A DNA stretch of 64,000 bases from Bog-950 sp046329515 (GTDB lineage Bacteria > Bacteroidota > Bacteroidia > Chitinophagales > LD1). Below the pieces are notes generated by a model. The model had not been told where the DNA came from, made no database searches, and saw only the letters and a program-made list of their open reading frames with translations. The position numbers and the translations under genes were made by a program. The stretch's first letter is position 1, and each line of letters opens with the position of its first letter. Positions 7,587 to 16,782 of this stretch are shown here, one piece after another. The stretch is from contig JAXLUM010000002.1 in NCBI GenBank assembly GCA_046329515.1, positions 744,001 to 808,000 of the forward strand, in the 5' to 3' direction.

Positions 7587-9506
7587 TTAACTCAGCTTCT
7601 CGCTCAACTCTTCCCAACGTTTCATTTCCGTAGCCAACTCGGCTTTCAGCTTTTCGTATTGGGTGTAAAAATTCGGCGTTTTGCTCAGTTCCTGAAACTG
7701 AACAGGGTCGGCCAATTGTATTTCTTTCTGCTTTATTTCTTCTTCCAAATCACCAATGCGTTTTTCGCATTTCTCCAGCTCAGCCTTTAATTTTTTTGTT
7801 TCCTGGTCTTTATTGGGTTGGTTGCTAACCGGCGCCTTTTGTTTCGGTTCTTCCTTCTTCACCTTATCATCATCGCGCTTGGCAAGCAGGCGTATATCTT
7901 CCATCTGCTTTTTCTCCAAAAACTCATTTATATCGCCCAGGTGTTCTTTAATACCTTCTTTGGTAAATTCAAAACTCTTGGTGGTAAGCCCGTGCAAAAA
8001 GTCGCGGTCGTGCGATACAATTACCACAGTTCCCTCAAACTGCTTCAGCGCGTTCTTCATTATCTCCTTGCTAAGCATATCCAGGTGGTTGGTAGGTTCG
8101 TCCATCACCAAAAAGTTGCGCGGCTCCAATATCATCCGGCAAAGGGCAAGTCGGCCTTTTTCACCACCGCTCAGCACCTTCACTTTTTTATAAACATCAT
8201 CGCCTTTAAAAAGGAAACACCCTAACAGGTCGCGCAGCCTCGTGCGTATATCGCCCACAGCTACACGGTCAACCACATCCAACACCGTATCATTACCATC
8301 CATGCTGTCTGCAGCGTGCTGTGCATAATAACCAACTGTTACATTATGCCCTAAGGTTACGGTGCCTTCGTGTGGTAAGCCATCTACCAATATGCGCGTA
8401 AGCGTGGTTTTACCCATGCCGTTTTTGCCTATAAACGCAATTTTATCGCCTCGGTCAATCTGAAAACTCTGGTCTTTCAACACCTGCTTTTCACCATAGC
8501 TTTTGCTTATGTGCTCGGCTTCAACAACCACTTTGCCCGAAGATTGGGCAGCCGGAAAACGCAGGTTCATGGCAGAAGCGTCCTCTTCTTCTACTTCAAT
8601 ACGGTCAATCTTATCCAGCTTTTTAATAAGCGACTGGGCAAAAGTGGCCTTGCTGGCTTTTGCGCGGAAACGTTCAATGTTTCGCTCAATCTGCGCTATT
8701 TCGCGTTGTTGGTTTTTAGCGGCGTTTATTTGTTGTTCGCGGCGCTCCTTACGTAATTCGGTATAGCGGGTATACGGCGCAGGGTAATCATCTATATCAC
8801 CATTTACTACTTCAATAGTGCGGTTAGTAATGTTATCCAAAAAACTCCTGTCGTGCGATACCATGATAATAGCTCCCGGATAGTCTTTCAAAAACTTCTC
8901 CAGCCACAGTACTGATTCTATGTCCAGGTGGTTGGTAGGCTCATCAAGCAAAACTAAATCCGGCTTCTGTAACAGAATTTTGGCCAGCTCTACACGCATT
9001 TGCCAGCCACCGCTCAGGCTTTTCATTTCCTTTTCAAAGCCATCCTGCTCAAAACCCAGCCCTTTCAACACCCGTTCAATCTGCTCATCAATGGTATAAC
9101 CATCGTGTATTTCAATCTGGTGTTCTACCTCGCCAAGGCGCTCAATCAGCTCCATGTAACCCTCGCTTTCATAATCGGTGCGGGTTTCCATTTCGTGCAT
9201 TATCTTCTCCTTTTCCTGCATGTACTGCATAGCCAGCTCAAATGCCTTACGGGTTTCTTCCATAACCGTAAGGGAACTTTGCGAGTGAAGCTCCTGGGGC
9301 AAATAGCCGATAATAGTACCCTTCGGATACATGATATCGCCGCCATCAATTTGCTGAATACCCTTTAAAACCTTTAAAAGGGTTGATTTACCCGCGCCAT
9401 TGCGGCCGGTAAGGCCTATTTTGTCGTTATCGTTTATCAAAAACGAAATGCCGTCGAACATTATACGCCCGCCGAAACTCAATTGGATGTTAGATACTGC
9501 TATCAT
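7587..9506 (-). CDS. ABC-F family ATPase (translation factor type)
   Basis: A 639-residue cytoplasmic protein with two ABC ATPase domains and no membrane segment. Domain 1 has Walker A GRNGAGKST (34-42), signature LSGGWQMR (about 163) and Walker B/D-loop LLDEPTNHLD. The inter-domain linker (about 240-300, rich in Arg/Lys/Glu) is the ABC-F signature arm that reaches into the ribosome. Domain 2 has GKNGMGKTT (about 359) and LSGGEKGR (about 443). Residues 560-639 form a charged coiled coil as in Uup/YdiF-type proteins. ABC-F proteins bind the ribosomal E site; some protect against antibiotics. The subfamily is not settled. Confidence 0.93.
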   Translation of the reverse strand: MIAVSNIQLSFGGRIMFDGISFLINDNDKIGLTGRNGAGKSTLLKVLKGIQQIDGGDIMYPKGTIIGYLPQELHSQSSLTVMEETRKAFELAMQYMQEKEKIMHEMETRTDYESEGYMELIERLGEVEHQIEIHDGYTIDEQIERVLKGLGFEQDGFEKEMKSLSGGWQMRVELAKILLQKPDLVLLDEPTNHLDIESVLWLEKFLKDYPGAIIMVSHDRSFLDNITNRTIEVVNGDIDDYPAPYTRYTELRKERREQQINAAKNQQREIAQIERNIERFRAKASKATFAQSLIKKLDKIDRIEVEEEDASAMNLRFPAAQSSGKVVVEAEHISKSYGEKQVLKDQSFQIDRGDKIAFIGKNGMGKTTLTRILVDGLPHEGTVTLGHNVTVGYYAQHAADSMDGNDTVLDVVDRVAVGDIRTRLRDLLGCFLFKGDDVYKKVKVLSGGEKGRLALCRMILEPRNFLVMDEPTNHLDMLSKEIMKNALKQFEGTVVIVSHDRDFLHGLTTKSFEFTKEGIKEHLGDINEFLEKKQMEDIRLLAKRDDDKVKKEEPKQKAPVSNQPNKDQETKKLKAELEKCEKRIGDLEEEIKQKEIQLADPVQFQELSKTPNFYTQYEKLKAELATEMKRWEELSEKLS

Positions 9507-9683
9507 TAGAGGGCGCGAAAATACGCAGAATACCGCCTAAACCCAAGGCTTGGCTGCTAAATGAGTGTTAAGGGTTAAAAGCAACAGCCGCTTAACGGCT
9601 CCGCTTAGGTCCTTTAAAGCGTATACACAAACTTGTAATTTTCACTTTTTGCTTTACATTCGCACTGCAAAATTTTCATTGTT

Positions 9684-9917
9684 ATGAGCAAAGTGATTGC
9701 CGGCATTTTTACCTTGATAGGTACCTTATTAACCCTCTACTACTCTTTTATTATGGCTAACACCAGCTGGTCTCTTAACTATAACGACCCCAAGCTGCAC
9801 CAAAGCATGTTCCAAACGGGCCATATGGTTCCTTTGGTTTTAGGTGTTATTCTGTTAACCATTGGCCTTACTTTCTTTTTTGTGGCTAAAGAAGATAACT
9901 CAGATATTAAAGGTTAA
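9684..9917 (+). CDS. Small two-helix membrane protein
   Basis: A 77-residue protein with two predicted membrane helices, about residues 4-24 (VIAGIFTLIGTLLTLYYSFI) and 49-69 (MVPLVLGVILLTIGLTFFFV), joined by a polar loop. It ends in a short acidic tail. I do not recognise the family. It stands alone, divergent from the ABC-F gene, with its own terminator, which supports a genuine gene rather than a chance frame. Confidence 0.65.
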   Translation: MSKVIAGIFTLIGTLLTLYYSFIMANTSWSLNYNDPKLHQSMFQTGHMVPLVLGVILLTIGLTFFFVAKEDNSDIKG

Positions 9918-9941
9918 TTCAACCTTAACGTTATAAAACAG

Positions 9942-9975
9942 AAACGGGCCTCATTGGGGGCCCGTTTTGTTTTTA
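9942..9975. terminator. Bidirectional intrinsic terminator
   Basis: Perfect 9-bp stem AAACGGGCC/GGCCCGTTT (9942-9950 with 9959-9967) followed on the plus strand by a T-rich tract. On the minus strand the same stem is followed by CTGTTTTAT. It sits between the convergent genes 9684-9917 (+) and 9991-11532 (-) and can serve both. Confidence 0.85.
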
Positions 9976-9990
9976 TAACCAACAACATTT

Positions 9991-11532
9991 CTATTTTCCA
10001 ATGCGGTATTTAAACCCTATGCTGCAGCCAAAGCTATGCAGCCTTAGCATTTGCTCGCCTATTTTGCTAATGCTCATGCGGTAAATAGGTTCTGCCGTAA
10101 TACGCAGGTTTTTCTTTAGCACAAGCTCTGCACCAATTGATGCATAAAAAGAAGCGTAGTACCTGCTTGTACCGCTTACGCTAAACCAATTAGCCTGGCT
10201 CTGCCTTTTTTCAAAAGCCTGTGTGCCGGGGCTGTTATCATACATATCCGTATAGGCATTAGTAAACGGATTGGTAGAGGTGGTAACAAACTTATCCTCC
10301 GGTGTTACAATGGGTATGCCTAACGAACTTGGAGGCGTAGTAGTAATTTCTGTATTAAACTCTTCTTTAAGCTTAATGTGGTTAAACACACCTGCTGCAA
10401 TTGACAAGCGGAAGTTATCTGAAACATACGGATATGCCTTAAAGCCTATGGGTATAACCAATTCGTGGGCAATGCTTGTATAGCTTTTACATAGTATAGA
10501 ACCATAACTACCTATAGTGTCCGGCAGGGTTAATGCATCAACACTTACAACAGGGTTATTTACCTTATAACTGTTATAGGAGTACAAGGCGCCGGTATAA
10601 ATGCTGAAGTGTTTGCCAAACATAAATTCCATGTCCGGGCCTACCGCATAAGCAAAACGCCATGCGCCTTTAGCGTTCACTAAACTGTCCTTATACCCTT
10701 CGTGTAAGGGAATAACACCATAAAAATCAGAACGGGCTCCAAGGTGGAAGCTGAACACTTTCTTCTTACCGGCCTTGGCCTCTTCCTTTTTACCGCTGCT
10801 TTCTACTGTGCTGTCCTTTAACGCTTCAGCACTTAGGGTAGAATCGGTAACAGCAGAAGCGACACTTGTTGTTTCAATTGGTGTTGTTGCAGCTTTAATT
10901 TCTGCTGCGTTTTCGTGCTGCTCAAGCATTGCAGCCTCGCTCAATTTTTCTGCCTCTTCTATACCCTTTGGTGAAGCCGCTACAGCCAATTCATTCAGCT
11001 TTTGCTGCTCTTCCGTGCCTGATACCAGTTTCTTTACTTTTTCCTTTTTGCGATTACCTGCCTTACCAGCAGTTGGTTGAGTTCTGTATTTATTACTGTT
11101 TATAGTTACAGCATTCGTTGCAACAGTATTTTCTGCTCCGTTAGCGCTATTCTGCGCTTTTACTGTTTGTTCGTTGGCGTTTGCGCTTATTACACTAGTT
11201 GATTCCTTAGGCTGTTCCTTGCTTTGTAACTGCTGTTGTTCTTCGTTGCTGTTACTATTCTGCGCCTTGTTGCTTTTTGATTCCACGGTGTTCATAGCTA
11301 CTTGGGTTGGGGCCGCGTTGGTTACTGTGTTAGGCTTATTTAAAGCATACCATAACACACTACCCAACAGCACGCTGGCCGCAATGCCGCCACCAAACCA
11401 CCACCAGAAAATACCGCGGCGCTTTTTCTTCTTCTCCAGCAGGGCTTCCATTTCCTGCCATGCCTCCGGCTCATAAGGCATTTCAAAGCCTTTAAGCTTA
11501 TCGGCAATTTTCTTATCCGTATTATTTTCCAT
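9991..11532 (-). CDS. Fused inner-membrane anchor/outer-membrane barrel protein next to an ECF sigma gene
   Basis: A 513-residue protein with three parts. Residues 1-38 are a short cytoplasmic region (ADKLKGFEMPYEPEAWQEME) ending in a basic stop (KKKKRR). A membrane helix follows at about 40-63 (GGGIAASVLLGSVLWYAL). Residues 65-255 are a low-complexity Asn/Gln/Ser/Glu/Ala linker. Residues 258-513 (from FSFHLGARSDFYG) have the alternating strand pattern of an outer-membrane beta-barrel (porin family-like) and end in YRIGK. Its start overlaps the sigma factor gene by 11 bases, so it is translated from the same mRNA. By position it should be the anti-sigma factor. There is no signal peptide; the helix is the export signal. 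Placement of the barrel in the outer membrane is inference. Confidence 0.8.
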   Translation of the reverse strand: MENNTDKKIADKLKGFEMPYEPEAWQEMEALLEKKKKRRGIFWWWFGGGIAASVLLGSVLWYALNKPNTVTNAAPTQVAMNTVESKSNKAQNSNSNEEQQQLQSKEQPKESTSVISANANEQTVKAQNSANGAENTVATNAVTINSNKYRTQPTAGKAGNRKKEKVKKLVSGTEEQQKLNELAVAASPKGIEEAEKLSEAAMLEQHENAAEIKAATTPIETTSVASAVTDSTLSAEALKDSTVESSGKKEEAKAGKKKVFSFHLGARSDFYGVIPLHEGYKDSLVNAKGAWRFAYAVGPDMEFMFGKHFSIYTGALYSYNSYKVNNPVVSVDALTLPDTIGSYGSILCKSYTSIAHELVIPIGFKAYPYVSDNFRLSIAAGVFNHIKLKEEFNTEITTTPPSSLGIPIVTPEDKFVTTSTNPFTNAYTDMYDNSPGTQAFEKRQSQANWFSVSGTSRYYASFYASIGAELVLKKNLRITAEPIYRMSISKIGEQMLRLHSFGCSIGFKYRIGK

Positions 11533-12091
11533 ATACGTTTGCGTTCACTTTATTTTGTGCAATCAGCATATCCTGCAATTTCACCCTCGCCTTCGCCAAA
11601 TTCGATTTAGACGTCCCTTCCGAAATTCCCAACATCTCCCCTATCTCTTTATGGTTATACCCCTCTACTACATATAAGTTAAACACCGCGCGGTAAGCGG
11701 GGGTAAGTTTATTTACCATTTCCATTATCTGCTCAGCAGCCAAATCAGCAATAACATCATTGCTTGCTTCTATATAAACCGTCTTTTCAATATCGCTGTG
11801 CTGGTGGCGTAGCTCTGCGCGCAGGTAATCAATAGCCGTGTTAACCATTATGCGGTAAATCCAGGCTTCAAGGTTTCCACCCTTTTTGCCAAAGGTTTCA
11901 ATGGTTTGGTACACCTTCAAAAAACCAATGTTTACCATTTCGCGGGCCTGTTCCTTATGCGAAGCATAACGCATGCAAACCCCCATCATCCTGCCGTAGA
12001 AACGCTCATACAAGTGTTTCTGCGCCAGCCGTTCTTCTTTTATGCAGCCTTTAATAATCTCTTCTTCGCTCACGCTGTATGCTATTCGCAT
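11522..12091 (-). CDS. ECF RNA polymerase sigma factor
   Basis: A 189-residue sigma-70 family protein of ECF type. Region 2 lies at about 25-85 (LYERFYGRMMGVCMRYASH, then IGFLKVYQTIETF, then LEAWIYRIMVNTAIDYLR). Region 4 lies at about 125-175 (LTPAYRAVFNLYVVEGYNHK, then LGISEGTSKSNLAKARVKLQ). It opens a two-gene operon with the overlapping membrane/barrel fusion gene. It belongs to a group common in Bacteroidota, where such factors usually pair with membrane-bound regulators of envelope genes. It is unrelated in detail to the sigma factor at 5474. Confidence 0.93.
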   Translation of the reverse strand: MRIAYSVSEEEIIKGCIKEERLAQKHLYERFYGRMMGVCMRYASHKEQAREMVNIGFLKVYQTIETFGKKGGNLEAWIYRIMVNTAIDYLRAELRHQHSDIEKTVYIEASNDVIADLAAEQIMEMVNKLTPAYRAVFNLYVVEGYNHKEIGEMLGISEGTSKSNLAKARVKLQDMLIAQNKVNANVYGK

Positions 12092-12174
12092 CTTAAAGTA
12101 ACAGTTTAGTTTTTGTTGCGGTTAAACATTACAGTTTTTACTGGTACTAAAATCCGTTAGCGGTTTAATTAAGT

Positions 12175-13461
12175 CTATTGTACCGGTATGCGGCTTAACA
12201 GGCTTATGTTGTTAATGTTACTATAGTCGTATTGGTAAAGTCCATCGCTGCCAATCATCAGCAAACGGTTGTTGTATGGTATTACATCAAAGGCGTGTAT
12301 ATCGCTAAAATGGGCCACCTGGTGCTCGCCAATGGTCATTACATCCTGCGCATCATAAACCTTTAAACCATCCTGGCTATCGCAGATAAAAAGTTTCTTA
12401 TCGTCAATACCTAAACCTTTGGGATTGGTCATTGGCACAGTAACCTTTAAAGTAGGCTGTGCCAAATTGGTAATGTCTACTATCTCAAGTTGGTTAACAC
12501 CCATGTGGCAAGGGGCATCATTGCTTAGGGTAAAATAGGCGTACTCATCATCCACAACTACAGGGTCGCAAGCTGTTATATGGTCGTAGGTAGAAACATA
12601 ACTTGGCGCAAACGGGTTGCTATTGTTGTAAATGTATACAGCAGAACTTGAGCCAATGAAAAGATGGTCTTTATAAGGGAATATGGTTTCAATACTCCAA
12701 CCTACGTTTTGCTCGTTCACTTTGTTTGGATTAGCAGCCGCAGTAATATCATAAACGTTTAGCTTGTTGTTGTCTACAATGTAAAGGGCATTACCTGCTA
12801 TGGTAAACTTAGCGGTTGAGCCGCCAACACCCGGGTTCTGCGGGCTAACAAACGTATTTGAAGAGGCTGCAGCGGTAAGCACATCACCTTCCATAAACAC
12901 GCCACCCTTATTCCAATAGCCACCGGTGCCATTACAGTTGTCGCTTATCTTTTCGGTTACCACATTTTCTTTCCACTCTTTTACTACGCCCTTTTGCGGG
13001 TCGGCGTAGTTGCCGTTTACATAAGTTTCATAAGGCAAGGCGTTCTCCACTCGTTTAAGCACCGTAACACTCTGCGGGTTGCTGATGTCAAGGGCCAGCA
13101 GGTCAACATAACTATCAGCATATAATACATTGCCTACAGCAGCTATATCCACATTACCCGGCACATTAATAAAGGCAATGTTTTGCGGGGCCGTAGGGTA
13201 AGTGTTGTCAATTATATGTATGCCCTTATTTCTTTCGTTTACAAAAATGTATTGGCCCTTTATGTAAATCTTTCCGGGCTGGTGTAGGGGTTGTGCAGCT
13301 TCGCTTTTAACAGCGCTGCGCATTTCCTCATAGCTCATATAAATGGGCTCGTAAGTTTTGTAAGTAACAGTTTGCTCACACTTATCCTTTTTGCAAGCAG
13401 AGAAAACAACAAGCGTTAGCAGCACCAGGGCCTGAAGTGAAAGGGTTATCGTTTTTTTCAT
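12175..13461 (-). CDS. LVIVD repeat-containing lipoprotein
   Basis: A 428-residue lipoprotein with signal sequence and lipobox FSAC (Cys22). The body consists of repeats of the type found in LVIVD proteins: a short strand ending in hydrophobic-I/V-D, followed by NPxxP-like turns (IHIIDNTYPTAP, LALDISNPQSVTVL, NVYDITAAANPNKV, LEIVDITNLAQPTLKV, LKVYDAQDV). Such repeats probably fold as a beta-propeller on the cell surface or in the periplasm. No enzymatic motif is visible. It is divergent from the outer-membrane protein gene at 13582. Confidence 0.85.
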   Translation of the reverse strand: MKKTITLSLQALVLLTLVVFSACKKDKCEQTVTYKTYEPIYMSYEEMRSAVKSEAAQPLHQPGKIYIKGQYIFVNERNKGIHIIDNTYPTAPQNIAFINVPGNVDIAAVGNVLYADSYVDLLALDISNPQSVTVLKRVENALPYETYVNGNYADPQKGVVKEWKENVVTEKISDNCNGTGGYWNKGGVFMEGDVLTAAASSNTFVSPQNPGVGGSTAKFTIAGNALYIVDNNKLNVYDITAAANPNKVNEQNVGWSIETIFPYKDHLFIGSSSAVYIYNNSNPFAPSYVSTYDHITACDPVVVDDEYAYFTLSNDAPCHMGVNQLEIVDITNLAQPTLKVTVPMTNPKGLGIDDKKLFICDSQDGLKVYDAQDVMTIGEHQVAHFSDIHAFDVIPYNNRLLMIGSDGLYQYDYSNINNISLLSRIPVQ

Positions 13462-13513
13462 GTGGTTTTGTTTTGAGCTGCCTTTTTAGCTTTACGTATA
13501 TAAAACAAGCTTA

Positions 13514-13565
13514 CAGGCAACCAATTTAACCATACAAACGTTTGCTTTTTGAAAACCGTTGCCTG
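13514..13565. promoter_or_regulatory. Nested dyads in a divergent intergenic region
   Basis: CAGGCAAC (13514-13521) and GTTGCCTG (13558-13565) form a perfect 8-bp inverted repeat with a 36-base spacer, and the spacer contains the 10-bp palindrome CAAACGTTTG (13535-13544). They lie between divergent envelope genes, ending 16 bases before the start at 13582. They could be protein sites or a leader stem. Confidence 0.4.
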
Positions 13566-13581
13566 ACCAAAAAAATTCTTA

Positions 13582-14364
13582 ATGAAATACCTTCCCCTCT
13601 TTCTTACTTTTCTGCTAACCACTAAAATTTACGCCCAAAGCGATGTACAGGAAGTGGTTTACCTCAAAAACGGCAGCATTATCAAGGGCAAAATAACCGA
13701 ACAATCCGCTGATAAGCTAAAAATAGAGCTAAGCGGAGGCAGCCTTTTTGTTTTTACCACTGCCGAAATCGACAGCCTGAAGAAGGAAAATGTATTGAAG
13801 GAGAAAATTAAAGCGATTAAGAAAGATTACTTCCGCCGTAACCGCGGATACAGAAACATGACGGAACTGGGCGTTATTTACGGCCCTCCGCAAAAGGACA
13901 ATCCCAATATTTACTACGGCAGTTCAGGAGATGATTTCGGGCTTTCCTTACATACGGTTAACGGCTACCAATTCTGGCCCTATTTATATATAGGCGGTGG
14001 CGTGGGTATTGATAGATACGTTAACTACAAGCAAACCTTTTCGCCCCTATACGTACGCCTTGCAACTGAATTTTTAAAAATGAAAGTTACTCCTTACGTA
14101 TTTGCTGATGGTGGCTACTCTGTAATGTGGAAGCAAAAACTACAAGAGGGGTACAGCTATAACAAAAACATTGGCGGCTATTATTTTTCAGCAGGGGGCG
14201 GCCTGCGCATTTATACCCGCGGCCGGGCGTCAGTTATACTCAGCCTTGCCTATAAACGCCATTACAGCGAATCAAGCTGGGCCTATGCTTACGAAGGCAG
14301 CCCGGCTTATAACATCAATCGCACCTATCAGCGTGCGGTACTAAGCATTGGCGTAACGTTCTAA
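13582..14364 (+). CDS. Outer-membrane protein with N-terminal small beta domain
   Basis: A 260-residue protein with a signal peptide (MKYLPLFLTFLLTTKIYAQ). Residues 24-70 (VVYLKNGSIIKGKITEQSAD, then LKIELSGGSLFVFTTAEIDSL) form an SH3-like/KOW-like small barrel that I recognise at the start of many Bacteroidota envelope proteins. The rest (about 90-260) shows amphipathic strands rich in Tyr and Gly and a C-terminal Phe (SIGVTF), typical of an 8-strand outer-membrane barrel. No function can be named. Its stop overlaps that of the convergent ABC exporter gene by 4 bases. Confidence 0.75.
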   Translation: MKYLPLFLTFLLTTKIYAQSDVQEVVYLKNGSIIKGKITEQSADKLKIELSGGSLFVFTTAEIDSLKKENVLKEKIKAIKKDYFRRNRGYRNMTELGVIYGPPQKDNPNIYYGSSGDDFGLSLHTVNGYQFWPYLYIGGGVGIDRYVNYKQTFSPLYVRLATEFLKMKVTPYVFADGGYSVMWKQKLQEGYSYNKNIGGYYFSAGGGLRIYTRGRASVILSLAYKRHYSESSWAYAYEGSPAYNINRTYQRAVLSIGVTF

Positions 14365-16184
14365 AACTGCTGTAAGTCTACCAGCTTTTTGTAAATGCCG
14401 CCCTTGGCCAGCAGGCCAATGTGATTGCCGCGTTCGGCTATTTGCCCTTCCTGCATTACAATAATTTCATCGGCATATTGTATGGTGCTTAAGCGGTGGG
14501 CAATTATAATGGTGGTGCGGCCCTTCATTAGTTTGGTTAGCGCATCCTGCACCAATTTTTCCGAGTTCGAATCAAGCGAAGAGGTAGCCTCATCTAAAAT
14601 CAGTATCGGCGGATTTTTGAGCACCGCTCTCGCAATGGTTAAACGCTGGCGTTCTCCACCGCTCAACTTCCCGCCACGGTCACCAATAAATGAGTCATAC
14701 CCTTGGTCAAGCTTCATTATAAAATCATGTGCGTTGGCTATGTGCGCGGCGTTCTTCACGTCCTCCATGCTTGCACCCTCAGTGCCAAATATTATGTTGT
14801 TGTAAACAGTATCGTTAAACAGTATCGATTCCTGACTTACTATACCAAACAAATGGCGCAGGTCGGCAAGCTTGTAATCGCGTATATCCTTGCCATCAAT
14901 AAATATGGCCCCTTCGCTTACATCGTAAAAGCGCGGCAGCAAATCAACCAGCGTAGTTTTACCCGCACCACTCATGCCTACCAGGGCCACTACTTTACCT
15001 TTCGCAATTTTCAGGTTTAGCTTGTTCAGTATTTTCTTGTCGTCAAAGTTGTGGTAGGTAAATCCCACTTCGCGGTATTCAATCTCCTGTTTAAATTCTT
15101 TAACCGGTACGGCGGCAGGCGCTTCTGTAATATTTACTTCAGCATCTATCAATTCAAAAATACGTTGTGCCGATGCAAGGCCTTTGCGAATATTGTAAAA
15201 TGCTGATGAAAAGTTTTTTGCCGGCGGTATAAGCATGGCAAACAGCACCATAAAACCTATAAGGGTCTCGGCTTCCAATCCTTCTTTATTTAATACCAAC
15301 GTGCCCCCGTAATAAAGCACCATACACACCACCACCATGGCCAAAAACTCAGTAAGCGGAGAGCTTAACTCCCGGCGCGTATTCATGCGGGTATTAAGGC
15401 CAAACAAACGCTGGTTAACTTTATCAAACTGCGCCTGCATAAATTTTTCGGCATTAAAGGCATGTATAATACGCAGGCCTATAAGTGTTTCATCAATTAG
15501 GGTAATAAGGCGGCCGGTTGTTTCCTGTGCTTTAGTGCTCTGCCGTTTAAGGCTTTTACCTACACGGCCTATTATAAAACCCGTTACCAGCAGCATGCCG
15601 AAAACAAAAGCCGTAAGCTGTGCGCTTAACATCAGCAAAAAGGCCAGAAACACAATTATAGTCAGCGGCTCGCGCACGGTTATCTCCACAAAGCTTATAA
15701 TGCTTGCTTCCACTTCCCGCACATCATCCGTAACGCGGGCTATAATATCGCCCTTACGGCCCTTGCTGTAATAGCCCAAAGGCAGAGCAAGAAGCTTTTT
15801 ATAAATGTCTACTCTTAAATCGCGTATGGCGCCGCTGCGTATAGGCGATAGAAAAAGCACGGCCAGGTAGCGGAAAAGATTTTTCAGCAAAAACACACCG
15901 GCTATAAAGGCACAGAACTCCGCCAAAGCCACTACATGGCCTTTGGCGTTTATTTCCATGCTAAGGAAATACTTCAAAAAATCCAGCAGGCTTTGAACAT
16001 TCAGGCTTAGCTGCGGTTTTTCCATTACCGGTGGTATATTCCCAAGCAATAGCTTCATAAAGGGAATAATCATCATTACCGAAAACAGGGAAAAGAATAC
16101 CGTTAATACGTTAAACAGAATGTTTAAAAGGGCATACCCTTTATAGCGGCCTACGTATGAAAGTATTCTGAAGAGGTTCTTCAT
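14361..16184 (-). CDS. ABC exporter, fused permease and ATPase (MsbA-like)
   Basis: A 607-residue half-transporter: six membrane helices in residues 15-330 and an ATPase domain from about 350. The ATPase has Walker A GMSGAGKTT (about 405), signature LSGGERQRLTIARAVL (about 508), Walker B LILDEATSSLD, and the switch His in IIIAHRLSTI. Length and organisation match MsbA-type homodimeric exporters of lipid A or other lipids at the inner membrane, or multidrug exporters; sequence alone does not separate these. It is monocistronic, beginning 127 bases from the divergent rbfA gene. Confidence 0.9.
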   Translation of the reverse strand: MKNLFRILSYVGRYKGYALLNILFNVLTVFFSLFSVMMIIPFMKLLLGNIPPVMEKPQLSLNVQSLLDFLKYFLSMEINAKGHVVALAEFCAFIAGVFLLKNLFRYLAVLFLSPIRSGAIRDLRVDIYKKLLALPLGYYSKGRKGDIIARVTDDVREVEASIISFVEITVREPLTIIVFLAFLLMLSAQLTAFVFGMLLVTGFIIGRVGKSLKRQSTKAQETTGRLITLIDETLIGLRIIHAFNAEKFMQAQFDKVNQRLFGLNTRMNTRRELSSPLTEFLAMVVVCMVLYYGGTLVLNKEGLEAETLIGFMVLFAMLIPPAKNFSSAFYNIRKGLASAQRIFELIDAEVNITEAPAAVPVKEFKQEIEYREVGFTYHNFDDKKILNKLNLKIAKGKVVALVGMSGAGKTTLVDLLPRFYDVSEGAIFIDGKDIRDYKLADLRHLFGIVSQESILFNDTVYNNIIFGTEGASMEDVKNAAHIANAHDFIMKLDQGYDSFIGDRGGKLSGGERQRLTIARAVLKNPPILILDEATSSLDSNSEKLVQDALTKLMKGRTTIIIAHRLSTIQYADEIIVMQEGQIAERGNHIGLLAKGGIYKKLVDLQQF

Positions 16185-16311
16185 GAATGCACAAATATAT
16201 TCCTATTCCGCACTGCTGCTGTACAACATACAGCCTCAAATGCGTTCATATTCAAACAGGCTAAACGTATTACGCCCGATTTAATTTTATTTTCGCCACA
16301 AAACGTGTTAT

Positions 16312-16770
16312 ATGGATTCGCGCAGACAACTGAAAATCGCCTCGGTTATACAGGAAGCATTTGCTGATATACTTCTTCGTAACGGAAAAAGCCTTTATGG
16401 TAATGCCTTTGTTACGGTTACCAAGGTAAAGATTACATCTGACCTTACGCTTGCCCGCTTTTACCTGAGCATTTTCAATACGCAAACGCCCGATGAGGTG
16501 GTGCAGCGTTTTGACGAACATAAGTTTGAAATAAAGCGCTGGCTGGCGGAAAGGCTTCGCCACGACCTTCGCCGCATACCGGAAATAGAGTTTTTTAAGG
16601 ACGACACCTTGGACTATGTCTACCACATTGAAGATGTTTTCCAGAAAATAAAGGAAGAAGACAAAGCCATTGTGGAATCAGCCACCAAACCGGCTAAAAA
16701 AGGCAAGGCGGCTGCAAAGCCCAAGGCTAAAAAAGCTGCAGTTAAAAAAAGCGCTAAGCCTAAAAAGTAA
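16312..16770 (+). CDS. rbfA: 30S ribosome-binding factor A
   Basis: Residues 1-118 match RbfA: start MDSRRQLKIASVIQEAFADIL, then VTVTKVKITSDLTLARFYLS and RLRHDLRRIPEIEFFKDDTLDY, the KH-like fold that binds the 30S subunit during late maturation and cold adaptation. The protein is 152 residues, longer than the usual 120 or so, because of a C-terminal Lys/Ala/Pro-rich tail (about 122-152, repeats of KPAKKGKAAAK type). The tail looks like those of histone H1-like proteins and may bind RNA. The gene lies 12 bases before a LolC/E-like permease gene. Confidence 0.93.
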   Translation: MDSRRQLKIASVIQEAFADILLRNGKSLYGNAFVTVTKVKITSDLTLARFYLSIFNTQTPDEVVQRFDEHKFEIKRWLAERLRHDLRRIPEIEFFKDDTLDYVYHIEDVFQKIKEEDKAIVESATKPAKKGKAAAKPKAKKAAVKKSAKPKK

Positions 16771-16782
16771 AGCAACAGCCAA

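Noticed and set aside
10775..11476. Long plus-strand frames opposite the low-complexity linker of the barrel fusion
   Set aside because: They arise from the biased codon use of the linker on the other strand and have no protein features.
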